Shown here: positions 47,744-58,566 of the stretch, in pieces
How positions within the stretch are numbered: the first letter of the stretch is position 1
Layout: every line of letters begins with the position of its first letter
NCBI GenBank assembly: GCA_025738555.1
Contig: JAOVFP010000019.1
Location: forward strand, 1,178,001 to 1,242,000
DNA: 64,000 bases
Direction: 5' to 3'
Origin: Cyathus striatus
Taxonomy: Eukaryota > Basidiomycota > Agaricomycetes > Agaricales > Nidulariaceae
The notes under the pieces: model-generated
The model's input: only the letters and a program-made list of their open reading frames with translations
Databases searched by the model: none
What the model was told of the DNA's origin: nothing
Position numbers and translations under genes: made by a program

Positions 47744-49077
47744 TTAGATCCCCCTGACCTCCCACTCATGCTTCTCAAAGCTTCCGTCGTGGGCCATTGA
47801 AAGTCTGAAAAATAGTCCTTTCCATTGATCCACCTCCCACCTCCACCTCGCAGCAGCAGCTTCCGAAGTAGATCCTTCGCTTACGGACAGTCTCATGGAC
47901 ATAGCAATGCGTTTCTCCATAACTTCACGGTACATCGCGTGCCCTTCCAACCCTTCCTGTTCCATGTCATGTAAGAGCGATACTGAGGCATCGTATATCC
48001 TTCTAGAGATTTTCGGATCTGGCGTGAATTGATCCAGTTTCGGGAATAACGCATCCACTCGAGCAGGGATGGAAGTCCTCCGGCTTTCATCACGGACATT
48101 GCTCGACGGAGAGGGACAGCACGAAAGACAGGTGCAGGAGAATCCGTAGGACCTTAGTTGGGCTTGACGTGCCGCAGTGGGAAAACAGGGGTCGCAGTAG
48201 GTGTATACCATCTCTTCCCCAGCAGCTACATCTTTCGATGCTCGAAGTTGGTAGGTGAAGGTGGCAACGTTAAACCTCATGACACAGTTAGGTCGACAAC
48301 TAATACATGCAATGTGCTATCATTAACATCGATATCCAAAGATCAAAAAATAACTTGCCTATGATTTATCCTTGACATCAGCTTAAGAACCACGCTATAT
48401 TGATCTTTTTCGTCTCCCAGCTCACCAAGCTGCCACAATCCAAACGAGTTTGTTCTCCAAATCGCAGATAACTTGGTATCTTCATCCTCAGGATGCGCGT
48501 TTGATAGAGCCATAAAGGCGTCCTGATTCTCTTTGCTCAAACGTTGAAATACCACCTCTATCATCGGCTCAAGTATTCCCATGACTGCTGCATCAGATCC
48601 CTCCGTCATGCCTTGTCGCAATGATCTGCGAATTGAAGCCGGACACTCAGCGACCTCACTTACGTCCATATTAACAGGCATCACCATCAATGGCCTCTCT
48701 ACTAGGATCAAGTCGCCAACTTTTAAAGAACGCGTAGCGAACATCCCTAATCCTCTCGATACAGTCTCCCGGATTTCGTATGGAGAACTGGGTTGTGCCA
48801 ACGCAGGTGGTGAGGATGGAAACTTAGGTGTGTTTACCAGGTGGTGCCGTGTGCGGGAATATAGCACGCATCCGCTTGAGCCGTATATGTCGATGTCAGT
48901 GAATGGAACGCGAGTGCATATGATTGAACCCGAAGGAAGAGATGCTGAGCTTACACCCGATGAAATGGGTTTAACACGAGCCTTGCAAATTGTCTCGTCG
49001 ATGTTTTTTTGCTCATCGCGAGCGACTGTCATGATTTGTGAGACGTAGACTGACTCCTTGATTGAGTGTCTCACCAA
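47744..49077 (-). CDS. SET-domain protein 3, with a GC-AG intron
   Basis: Two exons (48359-49077 and 47744-48299; 719 + 556 nt) give 424 residues. The 59-nt intron uses a GC donor (CATAG|GCAAGT) and TATTAG acceptor, which builds SRINHSCRPNCVMRFN, the most canonical NHSCxPN motif of the three paralogues. Other marks: SRGLGMFATRSLKVGDLILV, VFQRLSKENQDAFMALSNAH, IWRTNSF, TYQLRASKDVAAGEEMVYTY, and YGFSCTCLSC. A downstream Met at 49032 is an alternative start. A candidate active lysine methyltransferase-like protein; target unknown. It is the only member of the set on the minus strand, so that module has been inverted. Confidence 0.87.
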
Positions 49078-49933
49078 ATGCTACGATCTGTAGGTCTGAT
49101 AAGACATCCGGGACGGTACTAATGGATGTGGTAGAAGAGACGGAGTCTATCACACAGCTGACAATGACTAAAGATTCCGATGAGCGATCACATTTGCTCA
49201 CCTGTGCGTGATTTATTGGTGCTGCCAGTAGGTTTGGACTTGCGTGACGGATTCAAGAGGAAACCACGTTTCATCGCAAAGTGAATAATGTATCCTGCTC
49301 TGGTTTGGGGGGTTGTAGTGGAATAAGGGAACAAACTGCTGTATATCAATCAAGTGTGTATATGGATAGTAATCGATTTGTGCACGTGTCCTCGTGGTTT
49401 GACTTCTACAGTCAAACACATATTAAAATGATCTGCGTGTGAAGTTGGGCTGACATACCGTTACGTAGTCTCTCACATTCCTTTAAAACTTCAAAAGGTC
49501 GTTATTCATAGTGAGCGTTCAATGTTCAAGATATGAAACAAATGTTATGGAGTCAAAATTTGACGGATAATCTTTAAGATTTTTCGTATAATCATTTCCC
49601 TCGCTATAACTTTTCAGCCTATAACTGGAGCTAAGATCATTTTATTAATATTGATGTAGACTGCTTACCAGTTACCAGCGTTTATAAGTCTTTCAGTAAA
49701 AGCAAACTACCTGCATGAATAATCACAATATATGTTCATTAATCCACGAAGTCTTCATTCCTCCCGATAATTGATAAGCCCTGTAGTGCTTGTATATAAC
49801 CAGCTTCAAGCTGGAAGAATGATGTTTCCGGCCAGTGGAGCTTTCTCCTACAAAGCCCTTCACCTATATGAAAGCATGTATACTTCCCCATAGAGAGCAG
49901 CATTAAGAAAATTCCGAACCCAGGACTTGTCCT
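49078..49933. other. spacer between SET-3 and kinase
   Basis: It holds the SET-3 promoter side and the 3' flank of the kinase gene; no further exon recognised. Confidence 0.4.
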
Positions 49934-50967
49934 TTAAGACATAGTAGTCGTAACATTCTGGCCATTATATAAAACACTCATGCTCATGATGATATGTTGA
50001 ATGTACTTCACGCCTGGACGAAGGTTTGGAGTTGGATTCAAAATATACGACAAATTCGCCGTAAGCTCCCTCGAAACTGAAGGAATTAATCCACAAAGAT
50101 AATAGGGATTGCTATCCCGGAAAGTGGCGTAGCATTGATATCCGACATCATCACTGATGGCTTGCAACCAAGCCGTGGTGGTTGACACCGTAAACATGAG
50201 TATCATGCCCAGAGCCCAGATATCTGCTTTTTCACAGTCCCACTCTTCAGAGTACTGATAGATCTCTGTATAATAGTAAAATAAATGTTAAAACTCCGGG
50301 ATCTGAAAAGAAAGAATAACATACCTGGTGCCATATACCCATGTGTCCCTACCATTCCCAACCTTGTAGGCTTGCTCGTCGACAAGCCAAAATCAATCAG
50401 TTTGATAGTTGAGTCATACATGATATTATGTGGCTTGAGATCGCAGTGGTATATGCCTTTCGAATGAAGGTGTTCAACTCCATCGAGGATTTGTCGAAAG
50501 ACTTCTTTAGTAACAGTATCTTCCCTTCCTACATACCCATATTTAATGGCATCTTGCAACGAAACACCATTGCAAAACTCCAAAACCAGATAATTATACG
50601 AACGATCTTCAAAAATATTGCGAAATGACACCACATTCCGATGTCCTTGAACCTTCTTCAGGATTTTCATCTCATTCTTGAACATCTTGTTCTCATTCGA
50701 AGTATCATAGACACCCCTCTTCTGGACTTTGACGGCATGGCGAGTACATCTAGTGTCGACTGCAGTATAGGTAGCACCAAATCCACCTATTCCTAAAAGA
50801 TTGACGAGCTGATATGTATTAGAACAGATCTTGCGACCATGCAAGTTCTTTAGAAGTTCTTGGTGTCGAGGCTTCCTGCGCTTACGCATGCGCATTGAAG
50901 GAGTGTGGTTTTGGGGCTTTGGAATTGATGTGCAGTGAGGTGATTTGAGCGTTGTCGATTTCTCCAT
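49934..50967 (-). CDS. Ser/Thr protein kinase
   Basis: Two exons (50967-50325 and 50265-49934; 643 + 332 nt) encode 324 residues with a 59-nt intron that restores MAPEIYQYSEEW. Kinase subdomains in order: Gly loop LGIGGFGATYTAVD, lysine in RHAVKVQK, KNEMKILKKVQGHRNVVSF, hinge YLVLEFCNG, catalytic loop IYHCDLKPHNIM, Mg site IDFGLS, activation segment GTHGYMAPE, subdomain IX EKADIWALGMIL, and NLRPG near the C-terminus. It transfers phosphate from ATP to Ser/Thr on unknown targets. The N-terminus (about 40 residues) is basic (MRMRKRRKPRH). All catalytic residues are present. The C-lobe is short. I cannot place it in a group beyond a likeness to fungal Ran1/Ksp1-type kinases. Confidence 0.88.
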
Positions 50968-51420
50968 TTGGTTTGATGATATGGAGGTGGTGGAGTGTGG
51001 CTGCGAGATGTTATGTAGCGAAAGCGTTTGGATATACGGTGGTGCGGTGATATACTTTCACGGTGATGGAGGTGCGATGATGATGCTGGCTAGGGGCGAC
51101 GTCAACTGTTTCTTTTTTCGAGCTCGTCGTTATTGAATTGGTTCAATTCAATGGTTCTACTGAGTTTGTAAAACTTTGTTCCCATGTCCTCTGGAATCAA
51201 CAGTCACCGTCGTATTCCAGGCTTCTCTCCTGTCCTATCAGCTTGCGTACGCATCCTTTCGTATTACAAATAAGTAATATACGACAACAGGATATCGCTG
51301 GCTACACCATGAGTCCATCCTTCTCCGAGTCCCAATCCCGCTCTCTCAAAAAGGATATAAGAAACAACCAACGATTCATCCAAGATATCATACAATAAAT
51401 ATACAATACGATACAATAAT
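50968..51420. other. kinase 5' flank
   Basis: 5' region of the kinase gene, then DNA with a paralogous counterpart near 58.1-58.2 kb (shared ATACAATACRATACAA-type words before the 3' end of the next gene). Confidence 0.4.
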
Positions 51421-51960
51421 CTACTTTTCAGCCACACGAATACATCTGATTCTTACCCATTATCTTTTCCCGGACTCAACCTCCTCCCAACTCAACTTCT
51501 TTCCTTTCGCGTCCCCTTTTCCCATACCCATTCCTTTCTCCATCCCCTTTCCATTCTCATACCCGTCCCTTTCTCCCTAAATATCTTCTCCACACCCATG
51601 CCAATGCTCCCTCATCCCCGCCCGAAGAATCACCCCCACCACCCGATACATCCGCACCAACATCTATATCCAAATGGTCCTGTGAGATATACCCACCGCG
51701 GAACCGCTGAATGTACTTTTGTGAGAAGTGCGTGTATCTACGTATGTTCTGTTAGATTTGGTTTGGATGAGATAATAGGGAGGGACGTTACCACAACTCG
51801 GAGTCGCACCGCCCCGCTCTACACCAGAGACAGAACCAGAGCCTGCCATCGTACCCGAGTCACCAGTGCCCTTCTGCGTCTTGGCGCGCGTTTCTATTAG
51901 CATTGTTAGATAGAAAGTGCAGAAGAAAAAAAGAACATGTCGACAGGAATCCGTCCAGTC
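51420..51960 (-). pseudogene. decayed paralogue of the Gly/Met/Lys-rich gene at 58.6 kb
   Basis: On the minus strand, ETRAKTQKGTGDSGTMAGSG (about 51900) and KGMGMGKGDAKGKKLSWEEV (about 51500) match TWAGTQKGTSGTTESSKMTG and KGETKGKLNHEEVELGKK of the 58.6-kb gene, with the same relative spacing. The linking Gly-rich segment changes frame at least once. It is either a relic or a gene whose introns I have misplaced. Confidence 0.4.
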
Positions 51961-53160
51961 GAATATCCTTTCGTACCATTCGTTACACGCATCCCTGGTA
52001 GCAGACAACTATATCGTCGTCGACCAAAAGAGGGATAAGCGATCTGAGATAGACGATAGGGAGAGGTAAATCATTTGGTCTCGACAGCGAGATGTTTAGT
52101 AATCGGGATTCAGGAAATGGCGAGAGGTGGAGACGTTGGGGACAGAATGGGCGTATTAGGATGTGCGGGGTAGTTACTGTTTGATTACTGTAATCGGAAT
52201 TCAGAAAAGGTGACGCTGGTGACAAAAGGAGGATGGATGCACGCCAGTTGGTCCGGAAAGGGTCCTAGCTCTCACCGTCCGGCCTCTGGTATAGAACAAA
52301 ACGCTTACCTCTACGGAAGCTAAATGAAGAGCTCCTATTGGAGCATTATGTCCATCCTGCGTCCCGACCCGCTTACAGCGCGTGTGCATACCATAGAGCC
52401 AGAGCAAAGGTACCACCACAACCGAGGGATATCCGACTTACGCAGGTAGCGCATCCTAATGGCAACGTGCGTGCCTAGCCCAATTCGCAAGTGACCACAT
52501 CGAGACCCGGAAGGTCGCGTCTATAGAAGTCTTGAACGCGATACAAAGACAGACACAGAGACTAAAAGAAAGAAAGTGAGAAAGGGGAGCTAGTAGGAGG
52601 GAAAGTCAATTCGGAACGTACATTCAATGGACATGACACCAACTTGCCCTCCTCCACTAACGTCATGTGCACACACACGAGAGCCATATTCTCCCCCTCC
52701 GAGTCCACCTCATCTCCCCTGAGACAAGAAGCATTGAGCTGTGCCTAGGATTTCGCGTCGACAGTCATCCATGCTTGGGAATGTGGGAGGCATGGGTCTA
52801 GCGGGGGGGAGTCTCGAGGGTAGCCCATTGGCCAATGTTGAAATTGAAACATTGAGGATCGTGACGTTTTCGGAAATGTCACCTGGTGTATATGGTGGAT
52901 GCAGAAATCAAGATGGAATACTCATTCGCGTGCTCTGAGGAGGACAGGGAGTAGGCAAGGAAGGGAGTGTCATTCAATTCGTGAGCGGCGGAGTAGTAGG
53001 TTATGTAAATTTGTGCTCAGTGAGCTTGCAGGGAGCATAGGAGAGAGTGCCAAAGTAAACCAACCAAACGCATCCTAGACCAGTGGTCGGTCGGTATCGT
53101 GAGACTACGTTCACGTGATATGAACACACGATAGTACAGGAGCGTGAACAGAGGTACAAA
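51961..53160. other. intergenic, no gene recognised
   Basis: No convincing exon on either strand. At its right end (about 53070) the words AAACGCATCCTAG and GGTCGGTCGGTA recur near 55157-55190. Confidence 0.4.
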
Positions 53161-53275
53161 CACGGCGGGTTATTATCTGTCATGTTTCGAACAGTAGTGG
53201 AATATGTCATGTAAGATCATCGGCTGTAAGTGTCGCAATGAATTGAACTGGTTTACGTACCTTTGAAATTGACAA
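53161..53275. repeat. outer inverted repeat, left arm
   Basis: The segment starting CACGGCGGGTTATTATCTGT is the diverged complement of 54870-54988. The best-conserved 62 bp run to ATCATCGGC. The two arms enclose the TIR transposon, so they mark an older fold-back structure into which it inserted. Confidence 0.65.
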
Positions 53276-53368
53276 AGGGATTGATGCAGTGGCACGTCGA
53301 GCTCGTTCAACTGAGGTTTAAGTCTTTTACAAGTTGGAAGCTAATAACGCACAGCACCAGCTTTGGTT

Positions 53369-53515
53369 TAGTCTCGGTTATCCATCCGTTTACGGTCGAA
53401 AATCCAAAAAAGGGTTTTCGAACGTAACCGTCTGGGAAATGACCAACGACGTTGGGAGGGGTTTGCATTCCGCGATTACCGGGCTTTTGGAACGCTCGTT
53501 CCGCGCATGCCGTGC
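53369..53515 (+). repeat. left TIR of the 1,093-bp element
   Basis: Begins TAGTCTCGGTTATCCATCCG and ends near GCATGCCGTGC. It contains an internal palindromic word (CGAAAATCC...GGGTTTTCG). Confidence 0.9.
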
Positions 53516-53618
53516 TGTCTCAATAATCTTTCACACAACCTGTCTGTATGACTAATCATTATGATATCGACGCGATAACCCACTTTGTTCATATCTCCCA
53601 CTATCTTTTGTACTTTGT

Positions 53619-54167
53619 TCACTCTCTATACTCTGCTTGCCTCTGCCAAACATAACTTTGTGAAATGCCACGTGCAACTAAGCAATTATTTAACTTATCA
53701 CTGGAGTTCTCTGATGGATATGATGAGATCAGTGGAGAGAGCTGCAAATCTTCTGTAATCTTCAACAAATTGTGTTGTCGTGCCAAAGTATTCCATGTAT
53801 CTGGTGATAGAGGATCCAGTGGAGAAATAAATGCTGTTGATAGGAAAGTAAAGGCCTTCTTGTACTTGTTTCCAGAAGAATTGAGCGCATATGGCCTGTA
53901 AGAAGGAACCTTAGGTGTGGTTTCAAAACCATTCTGAAATCTTCTTGCACTGCTGAGAGGTGCTATAGGGTTCAGCCTGAGAACTTCAATCCCTAATAAG
54001 CTTCTCCTGTTTAATGGTGTTGGTGTGGAGGGTGTGGAAGGAGGTGGCTGGTAGGTCACTGGAGTTGGTGTGGTGGGTGTAGAGAGTGCCAACTGGTTTT
54101 CGTTGTTCACCTTGTGTCTTTTTCTATGACTAGGATGCCAAGCAGTTGGAGTAACGTTGCAAGACAT
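53619..54167 (-). CDS. 182-aa ORF inside the TIR element, family unknown
   Basis: Single-exon ORF from MSCNVTPTAWHPSHRKRHK to QRQAEYRE. The N-terminus is basic, then comes a Pro/Thr/Ser-rich stretch (STPTTPTPVTYQPPPSTPST), then RRSLLGIEVLRLNPIAPLSS and PLDPLSPDTWNTLARQHNLL. No DDE triad, zinc finger or signal peptide is evident. Because it lies wholly between the TIRs it may be cargo captured by the element, or a small element-encoded protein. Paired with the long TIRs it has no counterpart that I recognise. Confidence 0.6.
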   Translation of the reverse strand: MSCNVTPTAWHPSHRKRHKVNNENQLALSTPTTPTPVTYQPPPSTPSTPTPLNRRSLLGIEVLRLNPIAPLSSARRFQNGFETTPKVPSYRPYALNSSGNKYKKAFTFLSTAFISPLDPLSPDTWNTLARQHNLLKITEDLQLSPLISSYPSENSSDKLNNCLVARGISQSYVWQRQAEYRE

Positions 54168-54314
54168 AATTTAAAGCAATATATCGTGAAGTGTGACAGG
54201 AATTTTGTGGAGTTAAGGGAATAAAGTTGATGATGGTGGATGGATTGTGGGGGGACGCGACCAAACGAGACGCGTCGCATTGATCTCACGCGACTTCCCA
54301 AGGTACATTACTAA

Positions 54315-54461
54315 GCATGGCATGCGCGGAACGAGCGTTCCAAAAGCCCGGTAATCGCGGAATGCAAACCCCTCCCAACGTCGTTGGTCATTTCCCAGAC
54401 GGTTACGTTCGAAAACCCTTTTTTGGATTTTCGACCGTAAACGGATGGATAACCGAGACTA
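54315..54461 (-). repeat. right TIR of the 1,093-bp element
   Basis: Inverted copy of 53369-53515, ending GGATAACCGAGACTA immediately before the GCTTTGGTT target duplicate. Confidence 0.9.
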
Positions 54462-54869
54462 GCTTTGGTTATGCACTGCATAGTGCTAGATCATAGGTTC
54501 AATCCGTGTGAAATGCATATTTTCTACTTATTGTATAATCCCCTTTTTATGACAATTTTATACTGCTTGATGCACTGCGGTGCACTGAAAATAAAATAAC
54601 GATACATATACTATTCAATATCCCTCCAAGTCTCTGCGCAACTGCACCCCAAGTGCGCCCTATATCCTTTGTATCATACTTGCATGAAAGGTCCATAGAA
54701 CCCATGACGTCACTTACAGCATGACGGTCCTTATATGGATCTGTAACTTAATTAAAGAACCAATAAAGAAAAGTTGAACACTTACTGGCTAACTCCTTTT
54801 GAGGAAATGAAAGGCTTGCATTCAGCTTACGCAGGTTCAGTTTGGCACCTTAACCATGCCTTTGAATTT

Positions 54870-54988
54870 TAAATGTTGTTCTTAAAGGTATTCAGACCAG
54901 TTCATTTCTTTGTGACATATGTTGCCGATCATCTTACATGACAGGTTCCACTACTGTTCGAAACCTGACAGATAATAACCCGCCGTGA
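54870..54988. repeat. outer inverted repeat, right arm
   Basis: Complement of 53161-53275. Best match is from GCCGATCATCTTACATGACA to ACCCGCCGTG; identity falls toward the inner side. Confidence 0.65.
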
Positions 54989-55044
54989 AAGGAAATAATA
55001 GGGCACTCACAATCTTCTATAGGTTACATTAAGCCATTGAAGCT

Positions 55045-55156
55045 GGTTGCGAACAAACAGTGCGCGCTGTTCGTCACACATTTTAGTGGTCGTCAAACAG
55101 AGGTTCGGACCGTCACACTCCAATTTGTGCGAACAATTGGTCAAAATGGTACAGTA
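55045..55156 (-). mobile_element. truncated MITE family 1 copy
   Basis: Read on the minus strand from TACTGTACCATTTTGACC, it aligns for about 110 bp with the left half of the 58.24-kb copy (shared GAGTGTGACGGT, GAACCTCTGTT and GTGTGTGAC words). The other half is missing. Confidence 0.6.
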
Positions 55157-56201
55157 CCGACCAGCTATTACCGGTCTAAACGCATCCTAGCATGCGCACT
55201 TGTCCCCCTTCCCAAGCGTCTGTGGTGATCCAGCGAAAAGAGAGTGGTGTGGGAAAGCATCAATTAATCAATATCATGTGAATACTCTATGTAGTACTCC
55301 CCACCTCGTCGGTAGAAGGTACAATCAAACAAACGCTCGGAGACCACTCGCATTATATCTCCGTATCAGCGCCAAAGTTACTTAAATACTTTCACCTTTT
55401 ACTGTTACAGTATCCTGGAGCCTGGGCGACTACTGCTGTGCCGGAATTGGGCTCTCCCGGCGACAGATCAAATCGGAAGAACATTTATAGACTATCGCTG
55501 CACAGAATCTTATTTAACTGACGATGCAGATGGCTGTGCATGCTTGTAATCCGTACCCGTTACATGTTATCTATGTACATCGCTATATTCTTGCTACTCT
55601 AGATGTTGTACTCGTAATTCCTATAGATAATGAACATGAAGTATCAAAGCTGAGTTCATATTCTGCTGCCGTTTTAATGGCTGTACTGTACTTTCCTTGG
55701 TCTCAGTCTCAACTCCACGCGTACAAACTAAGTATTTGTGTTTGAATACTTATGCGCGTTGAACTGTTTATCGTAATATGGCGTGCACACGAGGTCCCAA
55801 GTACTAGTGCATTACTCATGTTTAACAATAAAATTGAAATATTGCGGGTTGCGCGGTCACACATAAAGCGCGTTCCATTTCAGGGGCCTTGATAATGATA
55901 TGTAAAAATAGTATTTTCATGATCTACGACAACCGCCATCTTTACCGTGATACCGTGATAGAATCAAAACAGGCGCCATGTGATCCACCAGTGAAATAGA
56001 GTCTGGAAAGTTGAAGATCACCGTATTAGGCCGCTGAATCATTTATCTTTCACGAAGTACTTTTCTAGGTACAATGACAAGAAAATGACTTATGTTCGCC
56101 GCTCAAGCAGTGCTAGCATTACATATATATGCGTACTACCTAGAATAAACTGAGCCTTACCTCACTTCATAACCACTAAAAAGAATACGAAACACTCCTC
56201 G
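55157..56201. other. intergenic, no gene recognised
   Basis: Only short frames. It is the promoter side of DUF6533-D at the right end. Confidence 0.4.
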
Positions 56202-57950
56202 ATGACCGACTCGCACAATAGTGGAATAATTGATGAAATATCTCTCGGTATAAAGCTGAATTACATAGCAGGTACCGTGTCGTAATTTCAATTGTGCAAA
56301 TGGTATTTTCCAATAAGTACCTTATTTAGCCGCCGTTGCGACGTCCTTGGTCTATGATATTGCTATTTCTTTCTTCGATGAGGTACAGTGGTCATTATTC
56401 ATAAACAAAACATCTGCCTTATACTTTTGTTGAAGGTAAAATACATATGGCGGTACGTCGATTCTACTCACCAATTACTACCTTTCTTTCTTTCTTACAA
56501 TACGAACAATATTAATAGGGGGATGAACTGGTCGCTTCCGAAAATATTATATTTAATTGCAAGATACTACTGCACTCTATATATACTGTGAGTTTCGGAC
56601 CTGATATATAGGATCCAAGTTTTAACTCTTAAACTAATTAGAGCAGAAGCAATTCGTGAGAACCTATTCTCACGACATAAACAAAAGTCTTACCCATATA
56701 TCTAGTGCCGCTCAATATTGCAACGGGACCTGTAACATTATCAGTAAGTTTCCTTATTACATACACACACCGAGATTAATATTTCCGGTTAGCTGTAATT
56801 AACTACCTTTCGTTACTCATTGGTAGAACTAACTTCTGTACAGGTGTAAAGGTGCAGCTTGGTTCCACGGATGGTAAGTTTGATATATATAATAGTAGTC
56901 GTGGCAATTATACTGTATCCTAGCGGTGGATTAGCTGTCATAAGCTCAACAATCGACCTCATATTCATCCTTCGAGTGAGCGCAATCTACGGAAACAGCA
57001 TAAAATGTAAGATTTTCTAAAGTATAACTTTACATTATCTTAACTCAATCATTTAAGTTAACTGCTTTTTAGCTGCCATGTTTCTCAGTGAGAATGTTCA
57101 CTCGTTATCGTTGTTTTCTTACTAATTTTATAAATCTATCAGCACAATTCTCAGTTTGCCATTTCTTTTAAACCTACATATAAGTAACACTAACGCGTAC
57201 ACATTAATTAGCTGACAGTTACAATTACATTCATAATCGCAACTTTTCAATCCAAGAATCAACTCGTAGTCCCAGGATTCGGATGCCAAATAACGGGAAA
57301 GGTTCCTCTACAGGTACTGTGGCCTGTAATATTCAGCATGTCGCTTGCTCTCCACAGTATGCTTGATTTCACTCCAAGATTTATCGAATCATTAATTGTA
57401 CACAGCTACTTTATTTCTGCTTACTATTCTGAAAGCTAGAATATGGAGCGTTTTTAGGGACCTTGGGGGGTTACTTAATATATTAAAACGTAGTAAAACG
57501 GGTGAATTCTCTTTGGTGATTCAGACTTCGGTGATCCGTGATGGAACATTATATTTCTTTATGCTTTTCGGTAAGGACCATCCATAAATTTTAAATCGTA
57601 CTAATTGTATCTAGTATCAACGATTCCTATAGCATTAGGTGCAGTGGATCCGACACTTGCCGCTAAGTCGGGGTATTCCGGGTACATAGTCACGTGCGTT
57701 CTCGTTAGTACTTACCGTTGTCCTGTCTTATATGTTCCTGCAGATTGTATATTGCAAGCTTATCATTCCTGGTACGATCCCAGTCCCACCTATATTGTCA
57801 TTACCTAACTAAGTTAATTAGGGATCTCGATTAATATTGAACCTTAGAAAATTAACTAACTTGGATAGTGAAAATGGAGATTCTACTGTCGTTTCACGGT
57901 CGATATTTTTTGCTCAGACTTATAGTGGGACAAATACGTCTGAAGCTTGA
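56202..57950 (+). CDS. DUF6533 family membrane protein, copy D
   Basis: Most completely traced copy. MTDSHNSGIIDEISLGIKLN (56202), an intron, AAVATSLVYDIAISFFDE, VKYIWR, GMNWSLPKILYLIARYYCTL, LPLNIATGPVTLS, CKGAAWFHG, CGGLAVISSTIDLIFILRVS, AIYGNSIK, LTVTITFIIATFQSKNQLVV, LWPVIFSMSLALHS, LFLLTILKARIWSVFRDLGG, VIRDGTLYFFMLFG, VSTIPIALGAVDPTLAAKSG, GSRLILNLRKLTNLDS and SRSIFFAQTYSGTNTSEA, TGA at 57950. The introns traced are short GT-AG and keep frame. Predicted polytopic membrane protein; function unknown. Unlike copies A-C it has no SET gene next to it in the window. Confidence 0.8.
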
Positions 57951-58241
57951 AGTGGATTATGAAAGTTTATTTGTATATGAATGTCCCCCTGATCTCTTTA
58001 TTTATGTAGACACGTTGTAGAGGACTAAATTACGTTGCTCTCGTATTTTACATCCTTTCCTTCCTTGCACAGATTCAGAAACTACATTCAGAATTTGACC
58101 ACATCGAAACCAAATAGCCTCTGAATAGGTCAGCGTGCCAAACAAGAACCAATACCATCCTCCTCCCAAATCCTTTCTCAAAACGGAATACAATAACCAA
58201 ATCAACGATTCTAACATCATACAATTACATACAATACAACA
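57951..58241. other. spacer after DUF6533-D
   Basis: Short; contains the sequence that aligns to the 3' flank of the 51-kb paralogue. Confidence 0.4.
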
Positions 58242-58512
58242 TACTGTACTATTTCAACCAACTGTTCGCACCTATCTGAGTGTGACGGTCTGAACCTCTG
58301 TTCGATGGTCACTAAAGTGTGTGACCAATATTGTGTACTGTTCGCAGAAAACTCCTTCCTCTGAGCATACCTTACAAAAACTCATTATTTTTCTCCAATG
58401 TTCCCTGTACCTCTGTTCACAACCCTCTGTGACTGGTGACAAAGCCCTTCAACTGTTCTGTTCATGACCCACTGTGACATGTGACTGAACAGTTGGTCGA
58501 AATAGTACAGTA
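58242..58512. mobile_element. MITE family 1 copy (TA target)
   Basis: The element is 58244-58510 (267 bp) with TA at both edges. The left end is CTGTACTATTTCAACC and the right end GGTCGAAATAGTACAG. It interrupts the 3' flank shared with the 51.3-kb paralogue, which lacks it there, so the insertion postdates the duplication. Confidence 0.8.
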
Positions 58513-58566
58513 ATAAGTAACCTACATCTACACCTCCCTCAAACAGTAAATCAAATAAGCACAGCA

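Larger units (their letters stand above)
53369..54461. mobile_element. 1,093-bp transposon with 147-bp TIRs and 9-bp target duplication
   Basis: Terminal inverted repeats 53369-53515 and 54315-54461 match over 147 bp with one difference noted. The outer ends are TAGTCTCGGTTATCC and its complement. The flanking direct repeat GCTTTGGTT (53360-53368 and 54462-54470) is a 9-bp target duplication, the length typical of MULE elements, as are the long TIRs. It carries one ORF and no recognisable transposase, so it is probably non-autonomous. The near-identical arms imply recent movement. Confidence 0.9.

Noticed and set aside
54480..54540. tRNA or SINE from the GGTTCAATCC B-box-like word
   Set aside because: No cloverleaf, A box or tail can be drawn around it.
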